Assembly (NCBI RefSeq): GCF_030823405.1 | Contig: NZ_JAUSXC010000001.1 | Span: 2,897,001 to 2,961,000, forward strand | Direction: 5' to 3' | DNA from: Chryseobacterium ginsenosidimutans | Lineage (GTDB): Bacteria > Bacteroidota > Bacteroidia > Flavobacteriales > Weeksellaceae | DNA length: 64,000 nt | Part shown: piece by piece, positions 15,893 through 24,821 of the stretch | Numbering within the stretch: the stretch's first letter is position 1 | How the letters are laid out: every line of letters begins with the position of its first letter | Program-made: the position numbers and the translations under genes | Notes under the pieces: generated by a model | What the model was told of the DNA's origin: nothing | Seen by the model: the letters and a program-made list of their open reading frames with translations, nothing else | Database searches by the model: none

Positions 15893-18286
15893 ATGAAAAG
15901 AAGAATCAAACACGTTACAGTTCTTGGTTCAGGAATTATGGGAAGCGGTATTGCGGCGCACTTTGCCAATATTGGTGTAGAAGTTTCGCTTTTGGATATC
16001 GTTCCTTTTGAACTGACTGAAGCAGAGCAGAAAAAAGGTTTGACCAAAGATGACAAAGCGGTAAGAAACAGAATCGCTTCTGAAAACTTTGAAAAACTGA
16101 AAAAAGCAAGTCCGGCACTACTCTATTCTCCAAAATTTGCAGATAGAATCAAGGTTGGAAATTTTGATGATGATTTACCAAAAATAAAAAATACAGACTG
16201 GATTATTGAAGTTGTAGTTGAAAGACTTGACATCAAAAAATCAGTTTACGAAAAAATCGAACAGTTCAGAAAGCCAGGAACTTTAGTTTCTTCAAACACT
16301 TCCGGAATTCCAATTAATATGTTGGTGGAAGGAAGAAGCGATGATTTCAAGCATTATTTTGCAGGAACGCATTTCTTTAATCCTGTGAGATATCTTCCTC
16401 TTTTAGAGATTATTCCTACCAACGATACAGCTCCGGAAATTATTGATTTCTATATGAATTATGGAGCCAAATTCTTAGGGAAAACTACCGTTTTGGCAAA
16501 AGATACGCCTGCATTTATCGCCAACAGAATCGGGGTTTTTTCAATGATGGATTTACTTCATAATGTTCAGAAATTAGGTTTAACCGTTTCTGAAGTTGAT
16601 AAATTGACGGGTCCTGTAATCGGTCGCCCAAAATCTGCAACGTTCAGAACGGCGGATGTTGTCGGTTTGGATACGTTGGTAATGGTGGCAAACGGCGTTC
16701 GCAACAGTGGTGTTGAAGCGAATGATTTCAATGATGTTTTTGCTCTTCCGGATTATATCCAGAAAATGGTTGATAATAAATGGTTGGGTTCAAAAACTGA
16801 GCAAGGTTTTTACAAGAAAGTGAAAAATGCAGATGGAAAATCTGAAATTCACGGATTAAATCTTGATACGTTGGAATACGAACTTCAAGGGAAATCTTCT
16901 TTTGCGACTTTAGAATTAACAAAAAATATTGATAAACCAATTGAGAGATTTAAAGTCTTAATTGGCGGAAAAGATAAAGCCGGAGAACTTTACAGAAAGT
17001 CTTTAGGAGCATTATTCGCTTATGTTTCGCATAAAGTTCCTGAAATTTCTGATGAAGTTTACAAAATCGATGATGCGATGAGAGCTGGTTTCGGTTGGGA
17101 AAACGGGCCGTTTGAAATCTGGGATGCCATTGGTGTTCAAAAGGGTGTTGAATTGGCTAAAGATGCAGGTTACGAAGTCTCAGAATGGGTAAAAAATGTA
17201 GAAACTTTTTATAAAGTTAATGAGGAAGGGCAAAGCATTTTCGTTGATAAAAATTCAGGAGAATACAATAAAATTCCGGGTCAGGATTCTTTCATTATTT
17301 TAGATAATATAAGAAAAAACAAAACGCTTTGGAGTAATTCAGGGGCTTCCATTGAAGATTTAGGCGACGGAATTATCAACTTCGAAATTCGTTCAAAAAT
17401 GAATTCTTTAGGAGGTGAAGTTCTTGACGGATTAAACAGAGCGATTGATTTAGCTGAAAAAGAATATGACGGATTGGTAATCGGAAACCAAGGCACCAAT
17501 TTCTCTGTTGGAGCCAATTTAGCCATGATTTTAATGATGGCTATCGAACAGGATTGGGATGATTTGAATATGGCAATCGCTTATTTCCAAAAATCGATGA
17601 TGAGAGTTCGTTACTCTTCTATTCCTGTCGTTGTTGCTCCTCACGGAATGACGCTTGGTGGTGGTTGCGAAATGACCATGCACGCAGACAGAGTTGTTGC
17701 AGCAGCAGAAACCTATATCGGGTTGGTAGAAACCGGAGTTGGTGTAATTCCCGGCGGTGGTGGAACAAAAGAATTGACCTTAAGAACTTCAAGAGAATTC
17801 CACAGCGATGATGTTAAAAACAACAGACTTCGTGAAGCTTTCATGAATATCGCAATGGGTAAAGTGGCAACTTCCGCTTATGAAGCGTACGACATGGGAA
17901 TTCTTGAAAAAGGAAAAGATATTGTTGCGGTTGATAAAAGAACGCAGATCAAAACAGCAAAAATGCTGGCAATAAGTTTAGCAGAACACGGTTACACTCA
18001 ACCTATCGAACAGAAAGTAAAAGTTTTAGGTAAAGATGCATTAGGAATGTTCTACGTGGGAACCGACCAAATGTTGACAGGTAATTTCATCTCTGCACAC
18101 GACAAAAAAATTGCAGATAAACTAGCGAATGTAATGGTCGGTGGAAATCTTTCTGAACCAACCATCGTAACTGAACAATATTTACTGAATCTTGAGAGAG
18201 AAACATTCTTACAACTTTGTGGTGAGAGAAAAACATTGGAGAGAATTCAATATATGTTACAAAACGGAAAGCCTTTGAGAAATTAA
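15893..18286 (+). CDS. 3-hydroxyacyl-CoA dehydrogenase / enoyl-CoA hydratase fusion
   Basis: A 797-residue bifunctional beta-oxidation enzyme: hydrates enoyl-CoA and oxidises 3-hydroxyacyl-CoA with NAD. The NAD-binding Rossmann motif GSGIMGSG (12-19) opens the dehydrogenase half, with THFFNPVRYLPLLE near residue 160. The crotonase-like half is C-terminal (FSVGANLA near residue 540, then GGGCEM), the reverse of the E. coli FadB order. It is transcribed with marR, the thiolase and the acyl-CoA dehydrogenase. Confidence 0.93.
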   Translation: MKRRIKHVTVLGSGIMGSGIAAHFANIGVEVSLLDIVPFELTEAEQKKGLTKDDKAVRNRIASENFEKLKKASPALLYSPKFADRIKVGNFDDDLPKIKNTDWIIEVVVERLDIKKSVYEKIEQFRKPGTLVSSNTSGIPINMLVEGRSDDFKHYFAGTHFFNPVRYLPLLEIIPTNDTAPEIIDFYMNYGAKFLGKTTVLAKDTPAFIANRIGVFSMMDLLHNVQKLGLTVSEVDKLTGPVIGRPKSATFRTADVVGLDTLVMVANGVRNSGVEANDFNDVFALPDYIQKMVDNKWLGSKTEQGFYKKVKNADGKSEIHGLNLDTLEYELQGKSSFATLELTKNIDKPIERFKVLIGGKDKAGELYRKSLGALFAYVSHKVPEISDEVYKIDDAMRAGFGWENGPFEIWDAIGVQKGVELAKDAGYEVSEWVKNVETFYKVNEEGQSIFVDKNSGEYNKIPGQDSFIILDNIRKNKTLWSNSGASIEDLGDGIINFEIRSKMNSLGGEVLDGLNRAIDLAEKEYDGLVIGNQGTNFSVGANLAMILMMAIEQDWDDLNMAIAYFQKSMMRVRYSSIPVVVAPHGMTLGGGCEMTMHADRVVAAAETYIGLVETGVGVIPGGGGTKELTLRTSREFHSDDVKNNRLREAFMNIAMGKVATSAYEAYDMGILEKGKDIVAVDKRTQIKTAKMLAISLAEHGYTQPIEQKVKVLGKDALGMFYVGTDQMLTGNFISAHDKKIADKLANVMVGGNLSEPTIVTEQYLLNLERETFLQLCGERKTLERIQYMLQNGKPLRN

Positions 18287-18300
18287 CGTTTAAGTTTTGA

Positions 18301-18345
18301 GCCACGAAGTGGCGAAACAACAATAGCATTGGGTAAAACCCGATG
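18301..18345. repeat. Paired small hairpins between operon genes
   Basis: Two short hairpins: GCCAC-GAA-GTGGC (18301-18313) and CATTGGGT-AAA-ACCCGATG (18327-18345, one G-T pair). Neither is followed by a T-run, so they do not look like terminators. They resemble intergenic repeat hairpins of Chryseobacterium genomes, but only one copy is visible here. They could adjust transcript stability inside the operon. Confidence 0.4.
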
Positions 18346-18369
18346 TAAAAGAATAAAAACAAAAATAAA

Positions 18370-19551
18370 ATGTCAAAACAAGCATATATAGTAAAAGGAT
18401 TTAGAACAGCGGTAGGAAAAGCGCCAAAAGGCACCCTTCGTTTTACTCGTCCCGACGTAATGGCGGCAACTGTAATTGAAAAATTAATGGCTGAACTTCC
18501 GCAATTAGACAAAAATAGAATTGATGACCTTATCGTAGGAAATGCAATGCCGGAAGCTGAACAAGGTTTGAATGTTGCCCGTTTAATTTCTCTTATGGGA
18601 TTAAATACAGACAAAGTTCCCGGAGTTACCGTAAACAGATATTGTGCATCTGGAAGTGAGGCAATTGCAATTGCTTCTGCCAAAATTCAGGCAGGAATGG
18701 CAGATTGTATCATTGCAGGAGGTACAGAATCAATGTCTTACATTCCGATGGGTGGTTACAAACCGGTTCCTGAAACGGAAATTGCAAAAACAAATCCCGA
18801 TTATTATTGGGGAATGGGCTACACTGCGGAAGAAGTCGCGAAACAATTTAATATTACAAGAGAAGAACAAGATCAGTTTGCTTTTGAATCTCATCAAAAA
18901 GCTTTAAGAGCAAATGCTGAAGGTAGATTTGCGAATCAGATTGTTTCTCTTCCGGTAGAATATAATTTCTTGGATGAAAATCAGAAAATGCAGACCAAAA
19001 AGTTTGATTTTTCAGTGGATGAAGGTCCAAGAGCAGATACTTCTTTGGCTGGCTTGGCTAAATTGAGACCTGTTTTCTCCAACGGAGGAAGCGTAACAGC
19101 AGGAAACTCTTCTCAAATGAGTGACGGGGCAGCTTTCGTAATTGTGATGAGCGAAGAAATGGTAAAAGAATTAGGACTGGAGCCTGAAGCAAGATTAGTT
19201 GCTTATGCAGCAGCCGGGCTTGAGCCAAGAATTATGGGAATGGGACCGGTTTATGCGATTCCAAAAGCATTAAAACAGGCAGGTTTAGAATTAAAAGACA
19301 TTGATTTGATTGAATTAAATGAAGCTTTCGCTTCTCAATCTGTTGCTATAAAAAAAGAGCTAAACTTAAATCCGGATATTTTAAATGTAAATGGAGGTGC
19401 TATTGCAATGGGACACCCGCTTGGATGTACCGGAACAAAATTAACCGTTCAGCTTCTTGATGAAATGAGAAAACGTGGAAACAAATACGGAATGGTTTCT
19501 ATGTGTGTAGGAACAGGACAAGGAGCCGCTTCAATCTTTGAATTATTATAA
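18370..19551 (+). CDS. Acetyl-CoA C-acyltransferase (thiolase)
   Basis: A 393-residue thiolase that cleaves 3-ketoacyl-CoA or, in reverse, condenses acetyl-CoA. Catalytic residues are visible: Cys92 in NRYCASG, His349 in AMGHPLGCTG and Cys379 in MCVGTGQG. It is the third gene of the MarR-controlled operon, 83 nt after the fusion enzyme. As the only thiolase seen in the window, it could also supply acetoacetyl-CoA to the PHA operon at 34-38 kb (inference). Confidence 0.94.
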   Translation: MSKQAYIVKGFRTAVGKAPKGTLRFTRPDVMAATVIEKLMAELPQLDKNRIDDLIVGNAMPEAEQGLNVARLISLMGLNTDKVPGVTVNRYCASGSEAIAIASAKIQAGMADCIIAGGTESMSYIPMGGYKPVPETEIAKTNPDYYWGMGYTAEEVAKQFNITREEQDQFAFESHQKALRANAEGRFANQIVSLPVEYNFLDENQKMQTKKFDFSVDEGPRADTSLAGLAKLRPVFSNGGSVTAGNSSQMSDGAAFVIVMSEEMVKELGLEPEARLVAYAAAGLEPRIMGMGPVYAIPKALKQAGLELKDIDLIELNEAFASQSVAIKKELNLNPDILNVNGGAIAMGHPLGCTGTKLTVQLLDEMRKRGNKYGMVSMCVGTGQGAASIFELL

Positions 19552-19568
19552 CTAAAATAAAGTATTAA

Positions 19569-21347
19569 ATGGGAAATATATTAAAAGGTGGCGAGTTTCT
19601 GATCAAGGAAATTCCTGCAAACGAAATTTTCAGTCTTGAAGAACTGAGCGAAGAGCAAAAAATGCTTCGCGATTCTGCTAAAGAATTTATTGACAGAGAG
19701 GTTGTTCCGCAACATGACCGTTTTGAGAAAAAAGATTATGCATTGACTGAAGAAACAATGCGCAAATTAGGAGAAATGGGATTGTTAGGAATTACCGTTC
19801 CTGAAGAATATGGTGGTCTTGGAATGGGATTTGTGAGTACGATGTTGGCTTGTGATTACGTTTCAGGAGGAAATGGCTCATTAGCAACAGCTTACGGAGC
19901 GCATACGGGAATAGGAACACTTCCGACCCTTCTTTACGGAAGTGAGGAATTGAAAAAGAAATACCTACCGGATCTGGCTACGGGAACAAAATTCGGAGCC
20001 TATTGTTTGACTGAACCGGATGCTGGTTCTGACGCCAATTCAGGAAAAACAAGAGCCAAATTGTCTGAAGACGGAAAACATTACATCATCAACGGACAGA
20101 AAATGTGGATTTCCAATGCAGGCTTTGCAGATACTTTTACACTATTTGCAAAAATTGATGACGATAAAAATATCACCGGTTTTGTAATCAACCGCTCAGA
20201 ATTGGAGAATCCTGAAAGTTTGACTTTCGGTGAGGAAGAGCATAAATTAGGTATTCGTTCGTCTTCTACCCGTCAGGTTTTCTTCAATGATATGAAAATT
20301 CCTGTTGAGAACATGTTGGGTGAAAGAAATAATGGTTTCAAAATCGCTTTAAATGCATTAAATGTTGGTAGAATTAAGTTAGCTGCTGCCAATCTTGACG
20401 GACAAAGAAGAATTTTAAACCATTCTATTCAATATTCAAACGAAAGAAAGCAGTTTGGCGTTTCTATTTCAACTTTCGGAGCGATCAGAAAGAAAATTGC
20501 AGAAATGTCAACAGGAGTTTTCGTGAGTGAAGCAGGCTCTTACCGTTTAGCAAAAAATGTAGAAGATAAAATTGAAGAATTAATTTCTGGAGGAATGGAT
20601 CATCAACAAGCTGAATTAAAAGGTGTTGAAGAATTTGCAGTAGAAGCTTCTATCCTTAAAGTTTTCGTTTCTGATCTTACTCAAAATACAGCCGATGAAG
20701 GGATCCAGATTTATGGAGGAATGGGATTCTCAGAAGATACCCCAATGGAATCTGCATGGAGAGATGCCAGAATCGGAAGAATCTATGAAGGAACCAATGA
20801 AATAAACAGACTTCTAGCCGTTGGAATGCTGATTAAAAGAGCAATGAAAGGCGAATTAGACTTATTGTCTCCAGCAATGGCAATCAGCAAAGAATTAATG
20901 GGAATTCCGTCATTTGAAGTTCCTGATTATTCTGCATTTATGAGTGAAGAAAAAGCAATTATCGCTAATCTTAAGAAAGTTTTCTTAATGGTTTCCGGTG
21001 CTGCTCTTCAAAAATATATGATGGATATTGAGAAGCAACAACATTTATTATTAAATGCTTCTGAAATTCTTAACCAGATCTACATGGCAGAATCTGCAAT
21101 TTTAAGAGCTGAGAAACACTTCTCTGCTGATTCTGTGGAAGCTGCAATGGCTCAGTTAAACCTTTACAAAGCAATTGATAAAATCATTGCGGCTGCAAAA
21201 GAAGGAATCGTTTCCTTCGCTGAAGGTGACGAACAGAGAATGATGCTTTCTGGATTAAGAAGATTTACGAAATATACAAACACTCCAAATGTTGTAGCAT
21301 TAACCGAAAAAGTGGCTGCACATTATATTGAGAAAGGACATTATTAA
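19569..21347 (+). CDS. Acyl-CoA dehydrogenase, long form
   Basis: Oxidises acyl-CoA to trans-2-enoyl-CoA with FAD. The 592-residue protein has the standard ACAD core (VPEEYGGLGM, CLTEPDAGSDA, WISNAGFAD, then YEGTNEINR near residue 415 at the usual end of the core) plus an extra C-terminal domain of about 170 residues, as in the very-long-chain/ACAD9-like group. It is the last gene of the operon, 17 nt after the thiolase and before a terminator. Confidence 0.94.
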   Translation: MGNILKGGEFLIKEIPANEIFSLEELSEEQKMLRDSAKEFIDREVVPQHDRFEKKDYALTEETMRKLGEMGLLGITVPEEYGGLGMGFVSTMLACDYVSGGNGSLATAYGAHTGIGTLPTLLYGSEELKKKYLPDLATGTKFGAYCLTEPDAGSDANSGKTRAKLSEDGKHYIINGQKMWISNAGFADTFTLFAKIDDDKNITGFVINRSELENPESLTFGEEEHKLGIRSSSTRQVFFNDMKIPVENMLGERNNGFKIALNALNVGRIKLAAANLDGQRRILNHSIQYSNERKQFGVSISTFGAIRKKIAEMSTGVFVSEAGSYRLAKNVEDKIEELISGGMDHQQAELKGVEEFAVEASILKVFVSDLTQNTADEGIQIYGGMGFSEDTPMESAWRDARIGRIYEGTNEINRLLAVGMLIKRAMKGELDLLSPAMAISKELMGIPSFEVPDYSAFMSEEKAIIANLKKVFLMVSGAALQKYMMDIEKQQHLLLNASEILNQIYMAESAILRAEKHFSADSVEAAMAQLNLYKAIDKIIAAAKEGIVSFAEGDEQRMMLSGLRRFTKYTNTPNVVALTEKVAAHYIEKGHY

Positions 21348-21369
21348 TCTTTTTTTCAAATGAAATTTT

Positions 21370-21398
21370 AAAACGTCTCAATTTTTGGGGCGTTTTTT
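21370..21398 (+). terminator. Terminator of the beta-oxidation operon
   Basis: A 10-bp stem (21370-21379 with 21387-21396, including two G-T pairs), a 7-nt loop and a T-run. It lies 22 nt past the acyl-CoA dehydrogenase stop. Confidence 0.75.
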
Positions 21399-21504
21399 AT
21401 TTTCAGATTGAAGTTTATCTCCTGATTAAATCAATCATTAAAAGTATTCAGCAAAATAGTTAAAAAAATTATTATATGATATCATTTTCTATGGGTACAT
21501 TTTT

Positions 21505-21512
21505 TATTTTTG
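21505..21512 (+). promoter_or_regulatory. -7 box of the HD hydrolase gene
   Basis: TATTTTTG matches the -7 consensus exactly and ends 18 nt before the ATG at 21531. It overlaps an in-frame TTG at 21510, which makes that upstream start unlikely. Confidence 0.6.
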
Positions 21513-21530
21513 TATTCTACTTTACATAAA

Positions 21531-21977
21531 ATGACAAAAGACGAAATGCTCCACCGAGCAATCAAAATAGCTGATAAAGCACACAAAGGTCAAACCGACA
21601 AATACCACGCTCCATATATTGCCCACGTAATGCGTGTCATGGAATACGGTAAAACAATGGATGAAAAAATCGTAGGTGTTTTACACGATGTTGTAGAAGA
21701 TCATCCGACAGATTACAGTCTGGATTATTTAAGGGGTGAAGGTTTTCCTGAATATATCATCTTCGCAATAAGCTGTCTTACAAAATTCGATCCTGATGAA
21801 GAATATGATGATTTTGTAAAAAGAACAGAAAGATCTCCTCTTGCCGTTGCCGTAAAACTGAATGATCTCCGTGATAATATGGATTTAAGAAGGGTTAATC
21901 GCGAACTTCTACCCAAAGACATCAAAAGATTTAATAAATATTTAAAGGCATATCATTATTTGATAGATAAATATTAA
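21531..21977 (+). CDS. Stand-alone HD-domain phosphohydrolase (Mesh1/SpoT-hydrolase-like)
   Basis: A 148-residue protein made only of an HD domain. The sequence AHKGQTDKYHAPYIAHV, the metal motif LHDVVEDH and VKLNDLRDN match the hydrolase half of RelA/SpoT enzymes and small Mesh1 proteins, which remove pyrophosphate from ppGpp or act on NADPH. No synthetase domain is present. The start was moved to 21531 because of the promoter position. The M48 protease gene begins 8 nt downstream. Confidence 0.8.
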   Translation: MTKDEMLHRAIKIADKAHKGQTDKYHAPYIAHVMRVMEYGKTMDEKIVGVLHDVVEDHPTDYSLDYLRGEGFPEYIIFAISCLTKFDPDEEYDDFVKRTERSPLAVAVKLNDLRDNMDLRRVNRELLPKDIKRFNKYLKAYHYLIDKY

Positions 21978-21985
21978 GAAAACAT

Positions 21986-24034
21986 ATGACTAATAACCTT
22001 CCTCCTATTTCACCAGCTTACAGATCTAAGCTGACTTCTTCAATTATTTCTATTTCAGTATTTTTTGTAGTATATTTTATATTAATACTCATTTCCCTCC
22101 TGCTTATTTTTTTATTGGGCTACGGAGCTGTAAAAATTATCGCTTTCCATGCTAATTATTTTACTGCTTTGGCTGCATTAGCATTGTTCAGCATTGGTTT
22201 GGTAGTGTTTTATTTCCTTATAAAATTTATTTTCATTAAAAATCATTATAGCAACAGACATTTAATTGAGGTCGATCGATCGCTCCAACCGGAATTATTT
22301 GCCATTATTGATGACATTGTTGCCGAAACAAAAGTTCAGAAACCAGGAAAAGTTTTTCTTTCTCCTGAAGTAAATGCAAGTGTAAGCTATAATTCTCTTT
22401 TCTGGAGTATGTTTTTACCTGTAAAAAAGAACCTTACCGTTGGAATGGGATTGATTAATTCTACAACAGTGGGAGAACTTAAAACTGTTTTGGCTCACGA
22501 ATTCGGACATTTTTCGCAGCGAAGCATGAAAATCGGAGGTTATGTAAGTCAGGCAGAAAAAATAATTTTCGATACTGTTTACAATAACAGGGGTTTTGAA
22601 AACTCAATCAAAAATGGTTCGGGGCATTGGGCGTTTCAGTTTACCGGAATGGTTTCTCTAGGGTTCATAAGTATTTTTCAATATATCTTAAAGATTTTTT
22701 CTGATTTTATATTTAAAAATAATGCTTCATTACGAAGAGAAATGGAGTTTCATGCCGATGCCGTTGCAACTTACGTTACTAATCCTAAAGAACAAACTTC
22801 ATCCTTGTTGAGATTAGATTTGAGTAATGCTGCTTTCAACAGTTCATTTATGTTTTATGCAGATAGCGAGCAAAAGTATTTGCCTGAGAATCTTTTTGAA
22901 AATCAAACCTATTTGATGAAAATTTTCAGCGAAAGAAACAATCATCCATACGAAAACAATCTACCAAAAGTAGATTTGGAAGATTCGACACGATACAATA
23001 AAACGAAAATCGAAATTGAAGATCAATGGTCATTTCATCCGGAAACAGATAAAAGAATTGAAGCAATCTGGAAAAATAAAACCAAAAATATTCCTGAAAA
23101 TAATGAATTGGCAAAGAATATCATTCGTGGTTTTGATGAAATTTGTAAGGCTTTAACGAGTAAATATTTAACCTTATATAATATTAAAAACGTAGGCGAA
23201 GTTGTTGATGATAGCGAAAGATTTTTACAGCTTTATAACGAAAAATATCCTTATCAAAGCATTTATTCGGATTTTAACGGATATTACGAAAGACACAATC
23301 CTGTTTTAAGAAATATTGAGGAATTAATTAATATTGAAAGTCCCGTCGGAAATGATCTTTTTAATGATAAAAAAGTTTCATTAGTTCATGAAAAAGCAGG
23401 TATTGAAAGTGATCTTCATACACTGAATCAACTTGTTGCCAATCCAAAAATTATTAAAACATTTAAATGCAGTGGCAGATTGTATAAAGCAAGTGAAGCT
23501 AAAATTTTAATTCCGAGATTTACAAAAGATTTAGAAAAAATTCAATCTGAAATTACTGCAAATGATAAAAATATTTTCCAGCACTTTTATCAGAAAGCCG
23601 ATGAAAACGATAAAAAAGTTTTAGTTGAAAAATATAAAACATTTGCAAAATTGGATCATAAGTTTGATGTATTTCAGAATTCAATCAATAATTTTATTCC
23701 CCATTTACAATTTATGATGGTGACTTTACCAATTGAAGAAATTCGTAAGCACAGAGCCAATTTACTTAAAAATGAAAAACCTTTTAAAGATATTATAAAG
23801 CATTTTATTGAAGAATCCGGATATAAAAATCTATTATCAACTGAAAACAGTCAATTGCTCAAAGATTTCATCGACTCTGAATATATTTATTTTAACAATG
23901 ATAAATACATTCAAAAAGAAGTGGATGCGGTATTTTCGTTAATTAATAAATATCAAATTATTCTTAACAAAACATATACAGATTATAAAATTCAACTTAT
24001 AGATTTTCAGGTAGATTTGGATAAAGCATCCTAA
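21986..24034 (+). CDS. M48-family membrane metalloprotease
   Basis: A 682-residue protein with two N-terminal membrane segments (about 18-50 and 58-85). Zinc ligands are His171 and His175 of HEFGH, and Glu254 of EMEFHADAVA. A long C-terminal region of about 400 residues, with no recognised motif, has a helical, charged look. The family includes HtpX/Ste24-like proteases acting on membrane proteins. It is probably co-transcribed with the HD hydrolase and is convergent with the DUF2490 gene (4-nt overlap of the ends). Confidence 0.85.
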   Translation: MTNNLPPISPAYRSKLTSSIISISVFFVVYFILILISLLLIFLLGYGAVKIIAFHANYFTALAALALFSIGLVVFYFLIKFIFIKNHYSNRHLIEVDRSLQPELFAIIDDIVAETKVQKPGKVFLSPEVNASVSYNSLFWSMFLPVKKNLTVGMGLINSTTVGELKTVLAHEFGHFSQRSMKIGGYVSQAEKIIFDTVYNNRGFENSIKNGSGHWAFQFTGMVSLGFISIFQYILKIFSDFIFKNNASLRREMEFHADAVATYVTNPKEQTSSLLRLDLSNAAFNSSFMFYADSEQKYLPENLFENQTYLMKIFSERNNHPYENNLPKVDLEDSTRYNKTKIEIEDQWSFHPETDKRIEAIWKNKTKNIPENNELAKNIIRGFDEICKALTSKYLTLYNIKNVGEVVDDSERFLQLYNEKYPYQSIYSDFNGYYERHNPVLRNIEELINIESPVGNDLFNDKKVSLVHEKAGIESDLHTLNQLVANPKIIKTFKCSGRLYKASEAKILIPRFTKDLEKIQSEITANDKNIFQHFYQKADENDKKVLVEKYKTFAKLDHKFDVFQNSINNFIPHLQFMMVTLPIEEIRKHRANLLKNEKPFKDIIKHFIEESGYKNLLSTENSQLLKDFIDSEYIYFNNDKYIQKEVDAVFSLINKYQIILNKTYTDYKIQLIDFQVDLDKAS

Positions 24035-24747
24035 TCCGCACCTGGATAATCATATGTTTTTACAGGATGATTCGTTCTATCAATATTAATATTTAAAGCC
24101 ATATAAAGGAAATGTAAATTTTTGTTTCCTGCCGCTTCAAATTCTCTCTGCCAAAGATATCCTGCTGCAACTCCGAAATGATCGTCGATCTGATAACCAA
24201 AACCTCCATATACTCTGTTTCTTGCGAAAGTAGGTTTCATCGGACTAATAAGGAAAACTTCATCATAAACATTAGCAAAAACGGTCCCTTTTTTCACTTC
24301 TTTTGCATTTAGAGGAACACTTACGTTCAAACGGTAACGGTAGCGCATTCTCTGTGAACTTTTATCAGTCTGAGGTTCATAAAACCAGCTTTTTTCAACA
24401 CGCAAACGGTTTTCAAATTTTACGACACCTTTTTTAACGTCGATTACATCCTGCAACCAAACTCTGAATTCTTCTTTGTTGATGGCATGTTCTTTATACG
24501 TTGCATATCTTCCTAAACCAATAAATGGCTTATGATTTTTCGTAAGATAATATCCTAATCCACCTTTCATTTCATAATAATCGGGGTAAGTAAAATCTTC
24601 AATACTTCTCATTTGCCCTTCTGCATAAAGGAAAAATTTCGGATGAAACTTATAGGTTAAAGTCAGTGCACCGAAGCCGGAAATGTGTTCCTGTGCTTTG
24701 AAAAATGTAATGCTTAAAAGTAAGCTCAAGCTTAAAAACAGTCTCAT
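24031..24747 (-). CDS. DUF2490 outer-membrane protein
   Basis: A 238-residue protein with a signal peptide (residues 1-18, cleavage after FFKAQ) and amphipathic strands ending in a typical DUF2490 pattern (FGVAAGYLWQREFE, then LHFLYMALNIN). The family is predicted to form small outer-membrane barrels with unknown cargo. It lies 74 nt downstream of the TonB receptor gene and could share its transcript. Confidence 0.8.
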   Translation of the reverse strand: MRLFLSLSLLLSITFFKAQEHISGFGALTLTYKFHPKFFLYAEGQMRSIEDFTYPDYYEMKGGLGYYLTKNHKPFIGLGRYATYKEHAINKEEFRVWLQDVIDVKKGVVKFENRLRVEKSWFYEPQTDKSSQRMRYRYRLNVSVPLNAKEVKKGTVFANVYDEVFLISPMKPTFARNRVYGGFGYQIDDHFGVAAGYLWQREFEAAGNKNLHFLYMALNINIDRTNHPVKTYDYPGAD

Positions 24748-24821
24748 CTAAAAAAATTTTTGCAAATGTAAATGAATTAACAATTTCGTAATATTAACTT
24801 TAATTCATCATTCATTAACAT

